Shown piece by piece: positions 3,216 through 11,172 of a stretch of 12,507 nt of DNA. This stretch comes from Deltaproteobacteria bacterium RBG_16_54_11 (GTDB lineage: Bacteria; Desulfobacterota; B13-G15; RBG-16-54-18), in assembly GCA_001797905.1 (NCBI GenBank), contig MGQS01000099.1, positions 22,211 to 34,717 of the forward strand, read 5' to 3'. The notes beneath the pieces are model-generated. The model was not told where the DNA came from and did no database searches. It was given only the letters and a program-made list of their open reading frames with translations. The first letter of the stretch is position 1. Every line of letters starts with the position of its first letter. The translations under genes were made by a program, and so were the position numbers.

Positions 3216-6026
3216 ATGGAAGACAAAGAAAAGACGAAAGAGCAGCTCCTCAATACATTAGAAAAACGGCAGCGCCGCATTGCCGAACCTGAGATTTCAG
3301 AGATTGAGCGCAACGGAGTAGAGGAGGGGCTCAAGACTGAAAAGGAAAAATTTCAGGTCTTGGTGGAAGAAACTCCGCTGGGGGTGTCCATCATCGGGGC
3401 AGACGGCCGCTATAAATACATCAACTCCAAGTTCACCGAGATCTTCAGATATACCCTGGAAGATATTCCCACAGGACGAGAATGGTTCCACAAAGCATAC
3501 CCCGATGAGGAATATCGTAAACACGTTGTTGCTACCTGGATCAACGATCTGAAAAAAGCAAGGCGAGGCGAGTCCAGACCCAGAACATTTACCGTGAGGT
3601 GTGGAAACGGTTCAGAAAAAGTGATTTTTTTCAGGCCGGTGGCGATGGAGTCTGGAGATCAGTTTGTTATTTACGAAGATGTTACTGAGCGCGGGCGGGC
3701 GGAGAAAGAGCTCAAAAAACACAAAGATCACTTAGAGGAACTGGTGAAAGAGCGTACCATCGAACTCACCAGGGCCAATAAAGAGCTACAACAGGAGATC
3801 GCCGAACGCAAGCGCGCGGATGATACTCTCAGGTCCTTTCAATCAGATCTTCAAGCAAAGAAAGATTCACTGGAGCTCCTTAATACTATTGCCGATAGAG
3901 TGTATGGTTCTCTCGATCTTCAGACGGTGGCCGAGCGGGCCGTGGCCTCCATGATGAATTACGGTCAATCCCCTTATGTCGGTATTTTTGCTTTGAACGA
4001 AGAAGCACGTTGTCTCGAAGCGCTCTATCTCATCGGATTCAGTGAAGAACTGCGCCGAGAAATGATGAGATTGCCGCTCGACGAAAGCCCGAACGGCCGC
4101 ACCATCGCTCGAAAGGAGATCGTTACCAGTGTTGATATTACGCGCGACGATCTTGTTGAGCCGGGTGTAAAGCAGGGTCTACTCAAGCAGGGGTTTAAAG
4201 GTATCATATCGGTCCCCCTGCTCTTTCAGGATCGGGTCTTAGGGGTCATAAATCTCTTTTTTAAAGAGCAAGCCCCTGTCCTGACAGATCTTGAGCAAAA
4301 AACCCTCATGAATATCGGCAAAACCATCGGGTTGGCCATGGCCAATGCCCAATATGTGGCCCAGATTAAGGCAGAAATCGCGGAGCGCAAGGGGGCCGAG
4401 GAGTTATTGCAGAGGGAGAGGGAGAATTTCTACTCCATCTTACAAGAGGCCCCGAACGGTGTTGCCTTGATCGACAAAGAGGGAAGGTATCTGTATATCA
4501 ATTCTGAATTCACCAACATCACGGGCTATGCCCTGGAGGATGTCACCACCGTAGGGGACTGGCTTCACAAGGCTTTTCCAAACCCGCAATTCAGGCATAA
4601 GTTCGTCGAGCTGTGGAAAAAGGACGTCGCCCGCAGGGCCTTCAACAGGGCATTCAGCGTGGTTTGCAAGGATGGAGCGGTAAAAGAGATAGAATTTAAG
4701 GGAACCGTGTTAGAAGATGGGCGGGCCATCATAACGTTATCAGACATCACCGAGCGAGTTCGGACGGAGGACGAGCTGCGGGAATCTGAACTCCGCTATA
4801 AAACCTTGTTCGACTGCGCCGCCGATGCCATCTTTGTCCACGATCTCAAAGGCAGGTTTCTCGATGTCAACACAGTCGCCTGTGAGCGCTACGGGTACGG
4901 CAAAGAAGAGTTTTTACAGATGACTCTCCAGCATATAACGACCAGTGGACGCGGGAAGAACATATTGCAACGCGCTGAGGAAATACGCACGCAGGGTTAT
5001 TTTCTCTATGAGACGGTTCACGTGCGACGCGATGGCACGCATATTCCCACCGAGGTGAGCAGTCAGATCATCGAACACAGCGGGAGGCCGGTTGTTCTCA
5101 GCATAGCCCGCGACATCACCGAGCGCAAGCAAGCGGAGGAGGCACTGAGAGAATCTGAAACTCGCCTTCGGAAACTCTTTGAAGCAATCCCCGAAGCCGT
5201 CATGGTTCACGATGAAGAGGGAAGCATCCTCCATATCAATGATGTCGGGGCAAAAAGACTTGAATCGTCTGTGGAAGATTTGGTGGGGAAGAATCTGCGC
5301 GACATTGTGAAGATTGAGAACGCTGCTTTAATTCCCGATCACATCAGAATGGCCCGCAGGGATGGCTCGTGCAGTTTCGAGACAATATACATATCGCGCA
5401 CCGGGCGGCATATCGTCGCTGAAGTCAACGAGAGCCCTATCGAACTCGAAGGGAAAAGCGTCATCCTGAGCGTTGCGCGCGATATCACCGAGCGCAAGCG
5501 CGCGGAACGACAGCTCGCCTATATAGCCACCCACGACGCATTAACAGGTTTACCCAACCGGGTACTGTTCAACGATCGTCTCAATCTGGCCTTGGCGCAA
5601 GCCGAGCGCCACCAGCAAAAGCTTGCCGTACTGCTGCTCGACCTTGATCGATTCAAGGACATTAATGATACACTGGGGCACAGCATAGGAGATGAGTTCC
5701 TGCGCGTTGCCGGCAAACGCCTGAAGGCGCTCCTGCGCAAGAGCGATACCCTTGCCCGTATGGGAGGTGATGAATTTTTATTTTTGGTCACGGAAATAGC
5801 TCAGTCAGATAATGCAACGGAGGTTGCACGAAAAATCCTTGAATCATTTCGAGAGCCGTTTGCGGTGGAGGACCAGGAGCTTCGTACGACTGCCAGCATA
5901 GGGGTTACCATCTTTCCTGATGATGGTGCAGATTCTGACACCTTGCTCAAGAATGCCGACATTGCCATGTACAGCGCCAAACAGAAGGGCAGGAATAATT
6001 ATCAGCGTTACATATCAACCCTGTAA
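3216..6026 (+). CDS. Multi-PAS/GAF diguanylate cyclase (GGDEF)
   Basis: A 936-aa signalling enzyme expected to make c-di-GMP from two GTP. Order of domains: short coiled N-terminus (1-40), PAS1 (44-158), coiled linker (158-225), GAF (226-385), PAS2 (400-515), PAS3 (524-637), PAS4 (646-762), GGDEF (766-936). The GGDEF domain looks active: HDALTGLPNR at 773-782, DLDRFKDINDTLGH downstream, and intact GGDEF at 850-854. An inhibitory-site RxxD (R841-K-S-D844) lies exactly five residues before it, so product feedback is expected. There is no EAL or HD-GYP domain, and no transmembrane segment or signal peptide, so it is probably cytoplasmic, sensing a soluble ligand or redox state; the ligand is unknown. 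The PAS domains end in DITER-type linkers. Start: ATG 3216 has GGAGGAGGGG at 3200-3209; the TTG 18 nt upstream would precede that site. It stands alone with a 90-nt gap to the next gene. Confidence 0.93.
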   Translation: MEDKEKTKEQLLNTLEKRQRRIAEPEISEIERNGVEEGLKTEKEKFQVLVEETPLGVSIIGADGRYKYINSKFTEIFRYTLEDIPTGREWFHKAYPDEEYRKHVVATWINDLKKARRGESRPRTFTVRCGNGSEKVIFFRPVAMESGDQFVIYEDVTERGRAEKELKKHKDHLEELVKERTIELTRANKELQQEIAERKRADDTLRSFQSDLQAKKDSLELLNTIADRVYGSLDLQTVAERAVASMMNYGQSPYVGIFALNEEARCLEALYLIGFSEELRREMMRLPLDESPNGRTIARKEIVTSVDITRDDLVEPGVKQGLLKQGFKGIISVPLLFQDRVLGVINLFFKEQAPVLTDLEQKTLMNIGKTIGLAMANAQYVAQIKAEIAERKGAEELLQRERENFYSILQEAPNGVALIDKEGRYLYINSEFTNITGYALEDVTTVGDWLHKAFPNPQFRHKFVELWKKDVARRAFNRAFSVVCKDGAVKEIEFKGTVLEDGRAIITLSDITERVRTEDELRESELRYKTLFDCAADAIFVHDLKGRFLDVNTVACERYGYGKEEFLQMTLQHITTSGRGKNILQRAEEIRTQGYFLYETVHVRRDGTHIPTEVSSQIIEHSGRPVVLSIARDITERKQAEEALRESETRLRKLFEAIPEAVMVHDEEGSILHINDVGAKRLESSVEDLVGKNLRDIVKIENAALIPDHIRMARRDGSCSFETIYISRTGRHIVAEVNESPIELEGKSVILSVARDITERKRAERQLAYIATHDALTGLPNRVLFNDRLNLALAQAERHQQKLAVLLLDLDRFKDINDTLGHSIGDEFLRVAGKRLKALLRKSDTLARMGGDEFLFLVTEIAQSDNATEVARKILESFREPFAVEDQELRTTASIGVTIFPDDGADSDTLLKNADIAMYSAKQKGRNNYQRYISTL
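5109..5499 (+). repeat. Near-identical linker repeats between PAS domains
   Basis: The 22-bp segments at 5109-5130 and 5478-5499 differ at one base (CGCGACATCACCGAG versus CGCGATATCACCGAG, then CGCAAGC in both). They encode the same RDITERK linker that ends PAS3 and PAS4. Similar but diverged copies are present near 3797 and 4375. They mark recent duplication or conversion of PAS modules, or strong selection on the signalling helix, within one gene. Confidence 0.7.
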
Positions 6027-6116
6027 ACAAAAACCGCCGAGTAGCTGACAGCTATCGATCACATAGTTGTTCCATCTATGAGACATACAATCAAAATATA
6101 ACCGGAGGAAAGATAC

Positions 6117-6857
6117 ATGAAACATCTCAGGTGGCAGATCATCTTAGCCTCGATACTTATTTTTCTGTCAATCGTCCTTTATTTTGTCCACTATACGATC
6201 TTCCGTGATGCCCATCATATTTTCTTGTACCTGCTCGGCGATATTGCCTTTGTCCCTATCGAGGTCTTGCTGGTTACCGTGATCATCCATCAGGTGTTGA
6301 GCGCTCGGGAGAAGAGCGCCAGGATGGAAAAGCTGAATATGGTTATAGGGGCCTTTTTCAGCGAGGTCGGGACAAAATTGCTCACCTATTTTTCCGACTG
6401 GGATCCTAAGCTGGACAATATTAGAAAGGAGCTCATGGTAACCAGCGATTGGACACAGGAAGAATTTTTACGTATGAGCAAGCGCCTGAAAAAATATGAT
6501 TATGGAATTGATATCCAGAGGGTTGACCTCGCAGGGTTACGTACGTTCTTGGGGGCAAAGCTCGACTTCTTGGTGCGGCTCTTGGAAAATCCGACGCTGC
6601 TGGAGCACGAATCATTTACCAATCTCCTGTGGGCGGTCTTTCACCTCGCCGAGGAACTGGCAGCCAGGGGCAGTTTTACTCAGTTGCCGCAGACCGACTA
6701 TCAGCACCTCGCCGGCGACATCAAGAGGATATACGTTTTATTGGTCCATCAATGGCTGAATTACATGGAACATCTCAAGGACAACTTCCCCTACCTCTTT
6801 TCCCTTGCCATGAGAACGAACCCGTTCGATCAAGAGGCGTCGCCGGTATTGCAGTAA
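6117..6857 (+). CDS. Two-TM membrane protein of unknown function
   Basis: The 246-aa protein has two N-terminal hydrophobic helices (about 5-26 and 35-62) flanking a short loop with IFRDAHH, then a roughly 180-residue soluble and mostly helical domain, predicted on the cytoplasmic side (basic residues SAREKSARMEK follow TM2). Distinctive segments are LGDIAFVPIEVLLVTVIIHQ (40-59), LNMVIGAFFSEVGTKLL (73-89), WAVFHLAEELAARG (172-185) and HQWLNYMEHLKDNFPYLFSL (211-230). I believe this belongs to a conserved hypothetical family of bacteria and archaea, from memory of its sequence style; I know no function. GGAGG at 6104-6108, 8 nt before ATG 6117, fixes the start. It lies 90 nt after the GGDEF gene and 94 nt before the YjbQ gene, all on one strand, but the spacers are wide enough for separate transcription. 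Confidence 0.85.
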   Translation: MKHLRWQIILASILIFLSIVLYFVHYTIFRDAHHIFLYLLGDIAFVPIEVLLVTVIIHQVLSAREKSARMEKLNMVIGAFFSEVGTKLLTYFSDWDPKLDNIRKELMVTSDWTQEEFLRMSKRLKKYDYGIDIQRVDLAGLRTFLGAKLDFLVRLLENPTLLEHESFTNLLWAVFHLAEELAARGSFTQLPQTDYQHLAGDIKRIYVLLVHQWLNYMEHLKDNFPYLFSLAMRTNPFDQEASPVLQ

Positions 6858-6886
6858 CCTAATCCCGTTAAGAGGGGGATTTTAGG
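6858..6886 (+). repeat. Weak inverted repeat after the two-TM gene
   Basis: CCTAATCCC (6858-6866) can pair with GGGATTTTAGG (6876-6886), with two extra T in the right arm. It begins right after the stop codon. No T-run follows, so it is at best a weak or attenuating hairpin between this gene and the YjbQ gene. Confidence 0.35.
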
Positions 6887-6951
6887 ACAACAATAGAACT
6901 AAAGGTAAGGGTTTTTCTCTCATTCCCCGCATGAGACAATAGGAGGCAGCG

Positions 6952-7371
6952 ATGAAATCCCTTCGTAAAGAGCTCTGGTTTAATGCCCCGATGCGGGTCG
7001 CCTTTATCAACATCACGCAAGACGTGAGGAAGGCAGTTAAAGAGAGCGGAGTCGCCGAGGGCCTCTGTCTCGTCAACGCCATGCACATTACTGCCAGCGT
7101 CTTTATCAATGATGACGAATCAGGACTTCACCAGGATTACAAGGATTGGTTGGAAGCCCTGGCCCCACATGAACCGGTCTCACAGTATCGCCACAACAAA
7201 ACCGGCGAGGACAACGGCGACGCGCACCTCAAACGCCAGATCATGGGACGTGAGGTAATCGTCGCCGTCACCAAGGGAGCGCTTGATTTTGGCCCGTGGG
7301 AGCAGATCTTTTACGGTGAGTTCGACGGCAGGCGCAAAAAACGCGTCCTCATAAAGATCATCGGCGAGTAA
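6952..7371 (+). CDS. yjbQ: YjbQ/UPF0047 family protein (secondary thiamine-phosphate synthase family)
   Basis: A 139-aa cytoplasmic protein matching the whole length of the UPF0047/YjbQ family. Diagnostic segments are NAMHITASVFIND (42-54, H45), DNGDAHLKRQIMG (87-99, with D90 and H92), GALDFGPWEQIFYGEFDG (109-126) and the closing strand RVLIKI. These conserved His/Asp/Glu residues form the putative active site of the trimeric family. Members can weakly replace thiamine-phosphate synthase, which gave the family its name, but the true reaction is unsettled. The sequence reads GEDNGDAH where many relatives have GEDNADAH or GNGDAH. AGGAGG at 6941-6946, 5 nt before ATG 6952, sets the start. Nothing nearby suggests thiamine metabolism. 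Confidence 0.93.
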   Translation: MKSLRKELWFNAPMRVAFINITQDVRKAVKESGVAEGLCLVNAMHITASVFINDDESGLHQDYKDWLEALAPHEPVSQYRHNKTGEDNGDAHLKRQIMGREVIVAVTKGALDFGPWEQIFYGEFDGRRKKRVLIKIIGE

Positions 7372-7416
7372 AACACCCCATCCTTGATTTTAAAGCGATC
7401 CCCCGTGAGGCGAAAA

Positions 7417-7446
7417 ACAGGGAAAGGCGTCAAGAGCCAGCCCTGT
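7417..7446. repeat. Nested inverted repeat upstream of the RNase G promoter
   Basis: ACAGGG (7417-7422) pairs with CCCTGT (7441-7446), and inside it GGC (7426-7428) with GCC (7436-7438). It lies between the YjbQ stop and the RNase G promoter. A C-rich run rather than a T-run follows on the plus strand, so it is not a classical terminator; it may help end or stabilise the YjbQ transcript. Confidence 0.35.
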
Positions 7447-7502
7447 CCCTTCACCTTATCCCCCTGACCTTCACATGACAATGGCATGTATCATACGAGA
7501 GG

Positions 7503-7538
7503 ATGTCATTGACATTTTCTGCAGTTATCCGTTATAAT
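7503..7538 (+). promoter_or_regulatory. Near-consensus sigma-70 promoter of the RNase G gene with palindrome over the -35
   Basis: Perfect TTGACA (7509-7514) and perfect TATAAT (7533-7538) are separated by 18 nt. Transcription should start near 7545, giving a leader of about 40 nt before ATG 7585. A 13-bp palindrome, ATGTCA-T-TGACAT (7503-7515), overlies the -35. A second inverted repeat, ACATG (7473-7477) with CATGT (7485-7489), lies about 20 bp upstream. Regulator binding is inferred. Confidence 0.8.
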
Positions 7539-7584
7539 TTCCTTGAAAGATCATCCAAATATTTTTAAAAGGCTCGCTTACCGT

Positions 7585-9141
7585 ATGCCCAAGAAGATCC
7601 TGATCAATGCCTCATATCCTGAAGAAGTCCGGGTGGCGGTCGTAGAAGAGGGGGTGTTGACCGATTTTAGTATCGAGACTTCCATAAAGGAAAATGTCAA
7701 GGGCAATATCTATAAGGGGATCGTTATCCAGATTGAGCCCAGCTTTCAGGCCGCTTTTGTCGACTATGGAGCCGGCAAGAACGGCTTCCTCCCCTTTGAT
7801 GAGATCCATCCCGACCTCTGGATCCGCAAGGATTTCCCCCACAAAAACAGGGCAAAGATCCAAGACATCCTGAGAAAAAACCAAGAGGTCTTGGTCCAAG
7901 TTACCAGGGAAGAAATGGGGACCAAGGGGGCAGCTTTGAGCACGTACCTATCGCTGCCCGGCAGGTATATAGTGCTCATGCCCGGAAGCAACAGCAGCGG
8001 GGTGTCGCGCAAGATCGAGAACGAGGCCCAACGGAAGAAATTGAAGCAGATCGTAAACCAATTCGACCTCCCCGAGGGGATGGGTTTCATCGTGCGCACG
8101 GCCGGGATGAATCGGAGCAAAAAAGAGTTGTCGACCGACTTCCGGTATCTCATGCGCCTCTGGGAGACCATCAAGACGCGCACCAAGGAGCTTTCCGCCC
8201 CCGCTTTAATATATCAAGAGAGTGACATGGTGGTAAAATCGATTCGGGAGTATTTTGCCACGGAGGTAAAAGAGGTAATCATCGATGAGGAGGTGGCCTA
8301 TACAAAGGCCAAAGAATTCTTTCAGGAGGTCATGCCCAAATATCGGCGCAGGGTCAAGCTCTATCAAGACGAAAACCCCCTTTTTTCGCGTTTCCAAATT
8401 GAACAGCAGATAGAACAGATCTATTCCCGAGAGGTCCCGTTGAGGTCCGGGGGTAGGATCTGTATCGATATCGCCGAGGCCTTGGTGGCCATCGATGTCA
8501 ATTCAGGCCGGGTGGCCCAGGCCAAGGATATCGAAGAAGCTGCCCTCATCACTAACCTTGAGGCTGCCGAGGAGGTGGCCCACCAGCTCAGGCTGCGGGA
8601 TATCGGAGGGTTGATCGTCATCGACTTCATCGACATGAAGTCCACCCAGCACAAACGCGAGGTGGAGAAAAAAGTGCATAACGCCTTTAAAAAAGACAGG
8701 GCCAAGGTAGACCTCTCGAGGATATCCCGATTCGGGATCGTAGAGCTATCCCGCCAACGCCTCAAGCCTTCCCTGAGCGACGGTGTCTACACCACCTGTC
8801 AGAATTGTCAGGGGCGGGGGAGCTCGCGGTCCCCTTCCTCTTTGGCCCTGGCCGTCCTGCGCAAGATTCAGGAGAAGGTGACGCAAGATGATTTCAAGCT
8901 GATCAAAGGAACCCTGCCCGCATCGGTGGCGGAGTATCTTTTAAATTATAAGAGGGACGACCTTAACGCCATCGAGAGGAAATATGAACTTCAGGTCGTC
9001 ATCGTTGGGCAGGAGGACATGCCGGCGGAGGAGTTCCACCTTGACTTTGTAAAGTCGGATAAATCCTCTCGTCCCCCTACGGATAAAGAGGACGCAGAAA
9101 AAGAAGAAAAGCCCTGGTACAAGCGATTGTTGCCTGCGTAA
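7585..9141 (+). CDS. rng: Ribonuclease G/E family endoribonuclease
   Basis: A 518-aa single-strand-specific endonuclease involved in rRNA maturation and mRNA decay. The N-terminus (KKILINASYPEEVRVAVVEEG) and the S1 RNA-binding region (about 37-127, GNIYKGIVIQIEPSFQAAFVDYG) are typical. The metal-binding aspartates are present: D304 in AIDVNSGR and D347 in VIDFIDM, at positions almost identical to D303/D346 of E. coli RNase E. The zinc-link CxxC is C405-Q-N-C408. The large RNase E scaffold tail is absent; the end is a short charged tail (KEDAEKEEKPWYKRLL), so RNase G is the better label. ATG 7585 is preferred over TTG 7543 because the promoter -10 ends at 7538 and the TSS would fall at or after the TTG. 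The ribosome site is weak (AAAAGG, 12 nt away). It leads the RNA/translation cluster. Confidence 0.93.
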   Translation: MPKKILINASYPEEVRVAVVEEGVLTDFSIETSIKENVKGNIYKGIVIQIEPSFQAAFVDYGAGKNGFLPFDEIHPDLWIRKDFPHKNRAKIQDILRKNQEVLVQVTREEMGTKGAALSTYLSLPGRYIVLMPGSNSSGVSRKIENEAQRKKLKQIVNQFDLPEGMGFIVRTAGMNRSKKELSTDFRYLMRLWETIKTRTKELSAPALIYQESDMVVKSIREYFATEVKEVIIDEEVAYTKAKEFFQEVMPKYRRRVKLYQDENPLFSRFQIEQQIEQIYSREVPLRSGGRICIDIAEALVAIDVNSGRVAQAKDIEEAALITNLEAAEEVAHQLRLRDIGGLIVIDFIDMKSTQHKREVEKKVHNAFKKDRAKVDLSRISRFGIVELSRQRLKPSLSDGVYTTCQNCQGRGSSRSPSSLALAVLRKIQEKVTQDDFKLIKGTLPASVAEYLLNYKRDDLNAIERKYELQVVIVGQEDMPAEEFHLDFVKSDKSSRPPTDKEDAEKEEKPWYKRLLPA

Positions 9142-9157
9142 GAATGAAAAAGAGCGC

Positions 9158-9186
9158 TTGACAATAAGGAGTCGGTCCTTTAAAGT
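9158..9186 (+). promoter_or_regulatory. Possible promoter of ffh
   Basis: TTGACA (9158-9163), 17 nt, then TAAAGT (9181-9186; four of six consensus bases), about 37 bp before the ffh ATG and just after the RNase G stop. It would allow ffh and the genes behind it to be transcribed independently of RNase G. No terminator is seen in the 81-nt gap, so readthrough is also likely. Confidence 0.5.
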
Positions 9187-9222
9187 TACCAGTTTAGCTC
9201 AAAATAAGGCCGCGGACATAAG

Positions 9223-10560
9223 ATGTTTGAAACGCTCACAGAACGGTTAGATCAGGTCTTTAAAAAACTCAAAGGACGGGGCAAACTAACGGAGAAGGAT
9301 ATCAAGGATGCCCTGCGCGAGGTGCGTCTTGCCCTCTTAGAGGCGGATGTCAATTATACGGTAGTAAAGGATTTTATCGCGCGAGCGGAAGAGAAGGCCG
9401 CAGGGCAGGAAGTAACGAAGAGCCTCACCCCTGCCCAACTGGTGATTAAGATCGTCCATCAAGAGCTCATCACCTTAATGGGCGGGGGGGAAAACAACAG
9501 TCTCAAGCTATCAGGTCCTTCCCCCATCCCTATCATGTTGGTGGGGCTTCAGGGCTCAGGTAAGACCACGACGGCCGGCAAGCTGGCCGGTTATCTGCGG
9601 GATAATAAAAAGCGCAGACCGTATCTCGTCCCCGCCGATCCCTATCGACCGGCGGCTATCGAACAATTGAAGAAATTGGGGGAAAGCTTGGGAATCGACT
9701 GCTATACCCCTGCGAGTGGTGAAGATCCTCTACAGACCGTGGCCAAGGTTCGGGAGCAGGCCCGCGAAAAGGACTTTGATACCCTCATCTTTGATACCGC
9801 CGGTCGGCTGCACATCGATGAAGAGCTGATGGAGGAGTTGAGAGCGATAAAGGAGTTGATGAACCCGCAGGAAATACTCCTCGTGGCCGATGCCATGACG
9901 GGGCAGGATGCAGTCAACGTGGCCAAGGGTTTCAACGATGCCGTGGGTATAACAGGGATCATTTTGACAAAGCTGGACGGCGATGCCCGGGGGGGTGCTG
10001 CCTTGTCCATCAAGGCCGTTACCCAGAGGCCGATCAAGTTCGTCGGCATCGGGGAAAAACTCGACGCATGGGAGGTCTTTCACCCGGATAGGATGGCTTC
10101 CAGGATATTGGGGATGGGTGATGTTCTCTCCCTGATAGAGAAGACGCAGGCGGCTTTTGATGAACGTCAGGCCGAGGCCTTAGAGAAGAAGCTGAGAAAA
10201 GATGAGTTCACGTTGGAGGATTTCCGGGATCAACTGCTTCAGATCAAGAAGATGGGTTCCTTGGAGGATATCCTGGGGATGATCCCGGGGTTGGGCAAGC
10301 TGAAGGGGATCAAGGCCTTTCGTCCGGATGAAGGGCAACTCGTGCGCCTGGAGGCCATCGTCGACTCCATGACCGCTACCGAAAGGAGAATTCCCCGTAT
10401 CATCAACGGAAGCAGGAGACTGCGCATCGCCAAGGGGAGCGGGACCACCGTGCAGGATGTCAACAGGCTCCTGAAACAGTTTTCAATGACGAAAAAGATG
10501 CTTAAGCAGTTCAATAAACGGGGAGGCAAAGGGATTTCCCCTGCTATGTTCGCCCACTAA
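9223..10560 (+). CDS. ffh: Signal recognition particle GTPase Ffh
   Basis: A 445-aa SRP54-type protein that binds signal peptides and 4.5S RNA and docks with FtsY to deliver nascent membrane proteins. It has the N domain (1-90; MFETLTERLDQVFKKL, ALREVRLALLEADVNY), G domain (about 100-295) with P-loop GLQGSGKTT (108-116), DPYRPAAIEQL, DTAGR (191-195) and TKLDG (249-253), and M domain (about 300-445) with GSLEDILGMIPG and the RNA-binding part RRLRIAKGSGTTVQDVNRLL, ending in a Met/Lys-rich helix. Length is normal for the family. ATG 9223 gives the standard N-terminus; its ribosome site is weak (AAGG, 13 nt away). It sits 49 nt before rpsP, a common neighbourhood in bacteria. Confidence 0.97.
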   Translation: MFETLTERLDQVFKKLKGRGKLTEKDIKDALREVRLALLEADVNYTVVKDFIARAEEKAAGQEVTKSLTPAQLVIKIVHQELITLMGGGENNSLKLSGPSPIPIMLVGLQGSGKTTTAGKLAGYLRDNKKRRPYLVPADPYRPAAIEQLKKLGESLGIDCYTPASGEDPLQTVAKVREQAREKDFDTLIFDTAGRLHIDEELMEELRAIKELMNPQEILLVADAMTGQDAVNVAKGFNDAVGITGIILTKLDGDARGGAALSIKAVTQRPIKFVGIGEKLDAWEVFHPDRMASRILGMGDVLSLIEKTQAAFDERQAEALEKKLRKDEFTLEDFRDQLLQIKKMGSLEDILGMIPGLGKLKGIKAFRPDEGQLVRLEAIVDSMTATERRIPRIINGSRRLRIAKGSGTTVQDVNRLLKQFSMTKKMLKQFNKRGGKGISPAMFAH

Positions 10561-10609
10561 TTTCCTTATTAATTAGAAACTGATCGGGAAGGGAGGTGAA
10601 GGTAAAGAG

Positions 10610-10861
10610 ATGTCGGTAAAAATCAGATTGGCGCGATTTGGGACCAACAAAAAACCGTTTTATCGTATTGTCGTGACCGATACCCGGGCTCCGCGGGACG
10701 GGAGGTTCATCGAGAAGATCGGCACGTACGATCCCAAACAGAACCCGCCGAGCATCCACGTCGACAAGGAAAAAGCGACGGAATGGCTTCAGAAGGGTGC
10801 ACGAGCTACTACCACGGTAGCCCATTTGCTGAAGCGGGCAGGGGTTAACGCAGACGTTTAA
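10610..10861 (+). CDS. rpsP: 30S ribosomal protein S16
   Basis: An 83-aa ribosomal protein of the 30S body, needed for early 16S folding. The sequence is full length and typical: MSVKIRLARFGTNKKPFYRI, VTDTRAPRDGRFIEKIGTYDP and a C-terminal helix (KATEWLQKGARATTTVAHLLKRAG). A strong GGAGGTGA at 10592-10599 precedes ATG 10610 (10 nt after the GA). It opens the classic rpsP-khpA-rimM-trmD string, with 59 nt to the next gene. Confidence 0.97.
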   Translation: MSVKIRLARFGTNKKPFYRIVVTDTRAPRDGRFIEKIGTYDPKQNPPSIHVDKEKATEWLQKGARATTTVAHLLKRAGVNADV

Positions 10862-10920
10862 AAAGCAAGCTCAAGGTACGAGGACGGTCTCAGGGATGAG
10901 TCACAGAAGGAGGGCGGAAC

Positions 10921-11151
10921 ATGAAAGAGCTCATTGAATACATCGCCAAGGCTTTGGTGGATAATCCGGACGCGGTGAAGGTGACCGAAATCGAAGGTGA
11001 GAAGACATCCGTCATTGAACTCTCGGTGGCCAAAGAGGATTTGGGCAAGGTCATAGGCAAACAGGGTAGGACAGCCAGGTCTTTACGGACCATTCTGAGC
11101 GCTGCCTCCACCAAGAACAATAAACGGGCCGTCCTTGAGATCTTAGAGTAG
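10921..11151 (+). CDS. khpA: KH-domain RNA-binding protein KhpA
   Basis: A 76-aa single type-II KH protein, the YlqC/KhpA family, an RNA chaperone often acting with KhpB/Jag. The KH loop is intact: GKVIGKQGRTARSLR with the GxxG core at G46-K-Q-G49. The rest (MKELIEYIAKALVDNPDAV, then VIELSVAKEDL) matches the family over its whole length. AAGGAGGG at 10907-10914, about 7 nt before ATG 10921, sets the start. Its place between rpsP and rimM is conserved in many phyla. It ends 17 nt before rimM. Confidence 0.95.
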   Translation: MKELIEYIAKALVDNPDAVKVTEIEGEKTSVIELSVAKEDLGKVIGKQGRTARSLRTILSAASTKNNKRAVLEILE

Positions 11152-11158
11152 TCAAAAG

Positions 11159-11172
11159 CCACAGGGCTGTGG
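11159..11172 (+). promoter_or_regulatory. Short hairpin enclosing the rimM start codon
   Basis: CCACAG (11159-11164), GG, CTGTGG (11167-11172) is a perfect inverted repeat; as RNA it could form five pairs around a GGGC loop. The GTG start of rimM (11169-11171) lies in the right arm, and the only ribosome-site-like bases (AGGG) lie in the loop. It could lower rimM translation relative to rpsP and khpA; that is inference. Confidence 0.35.

Noticed and set aside
6858..6886. Intrinsic terminator after the two-TM gene
   Set aside because: The stem is bulged and no T-run follows it.
7543..7584. TTG at 7543 as start of RNase G
   Set aside because: The promoter -10 ends at 7538, so transcription should start near or after this codon; ATG 7585 gives the family-typical N-terminus.
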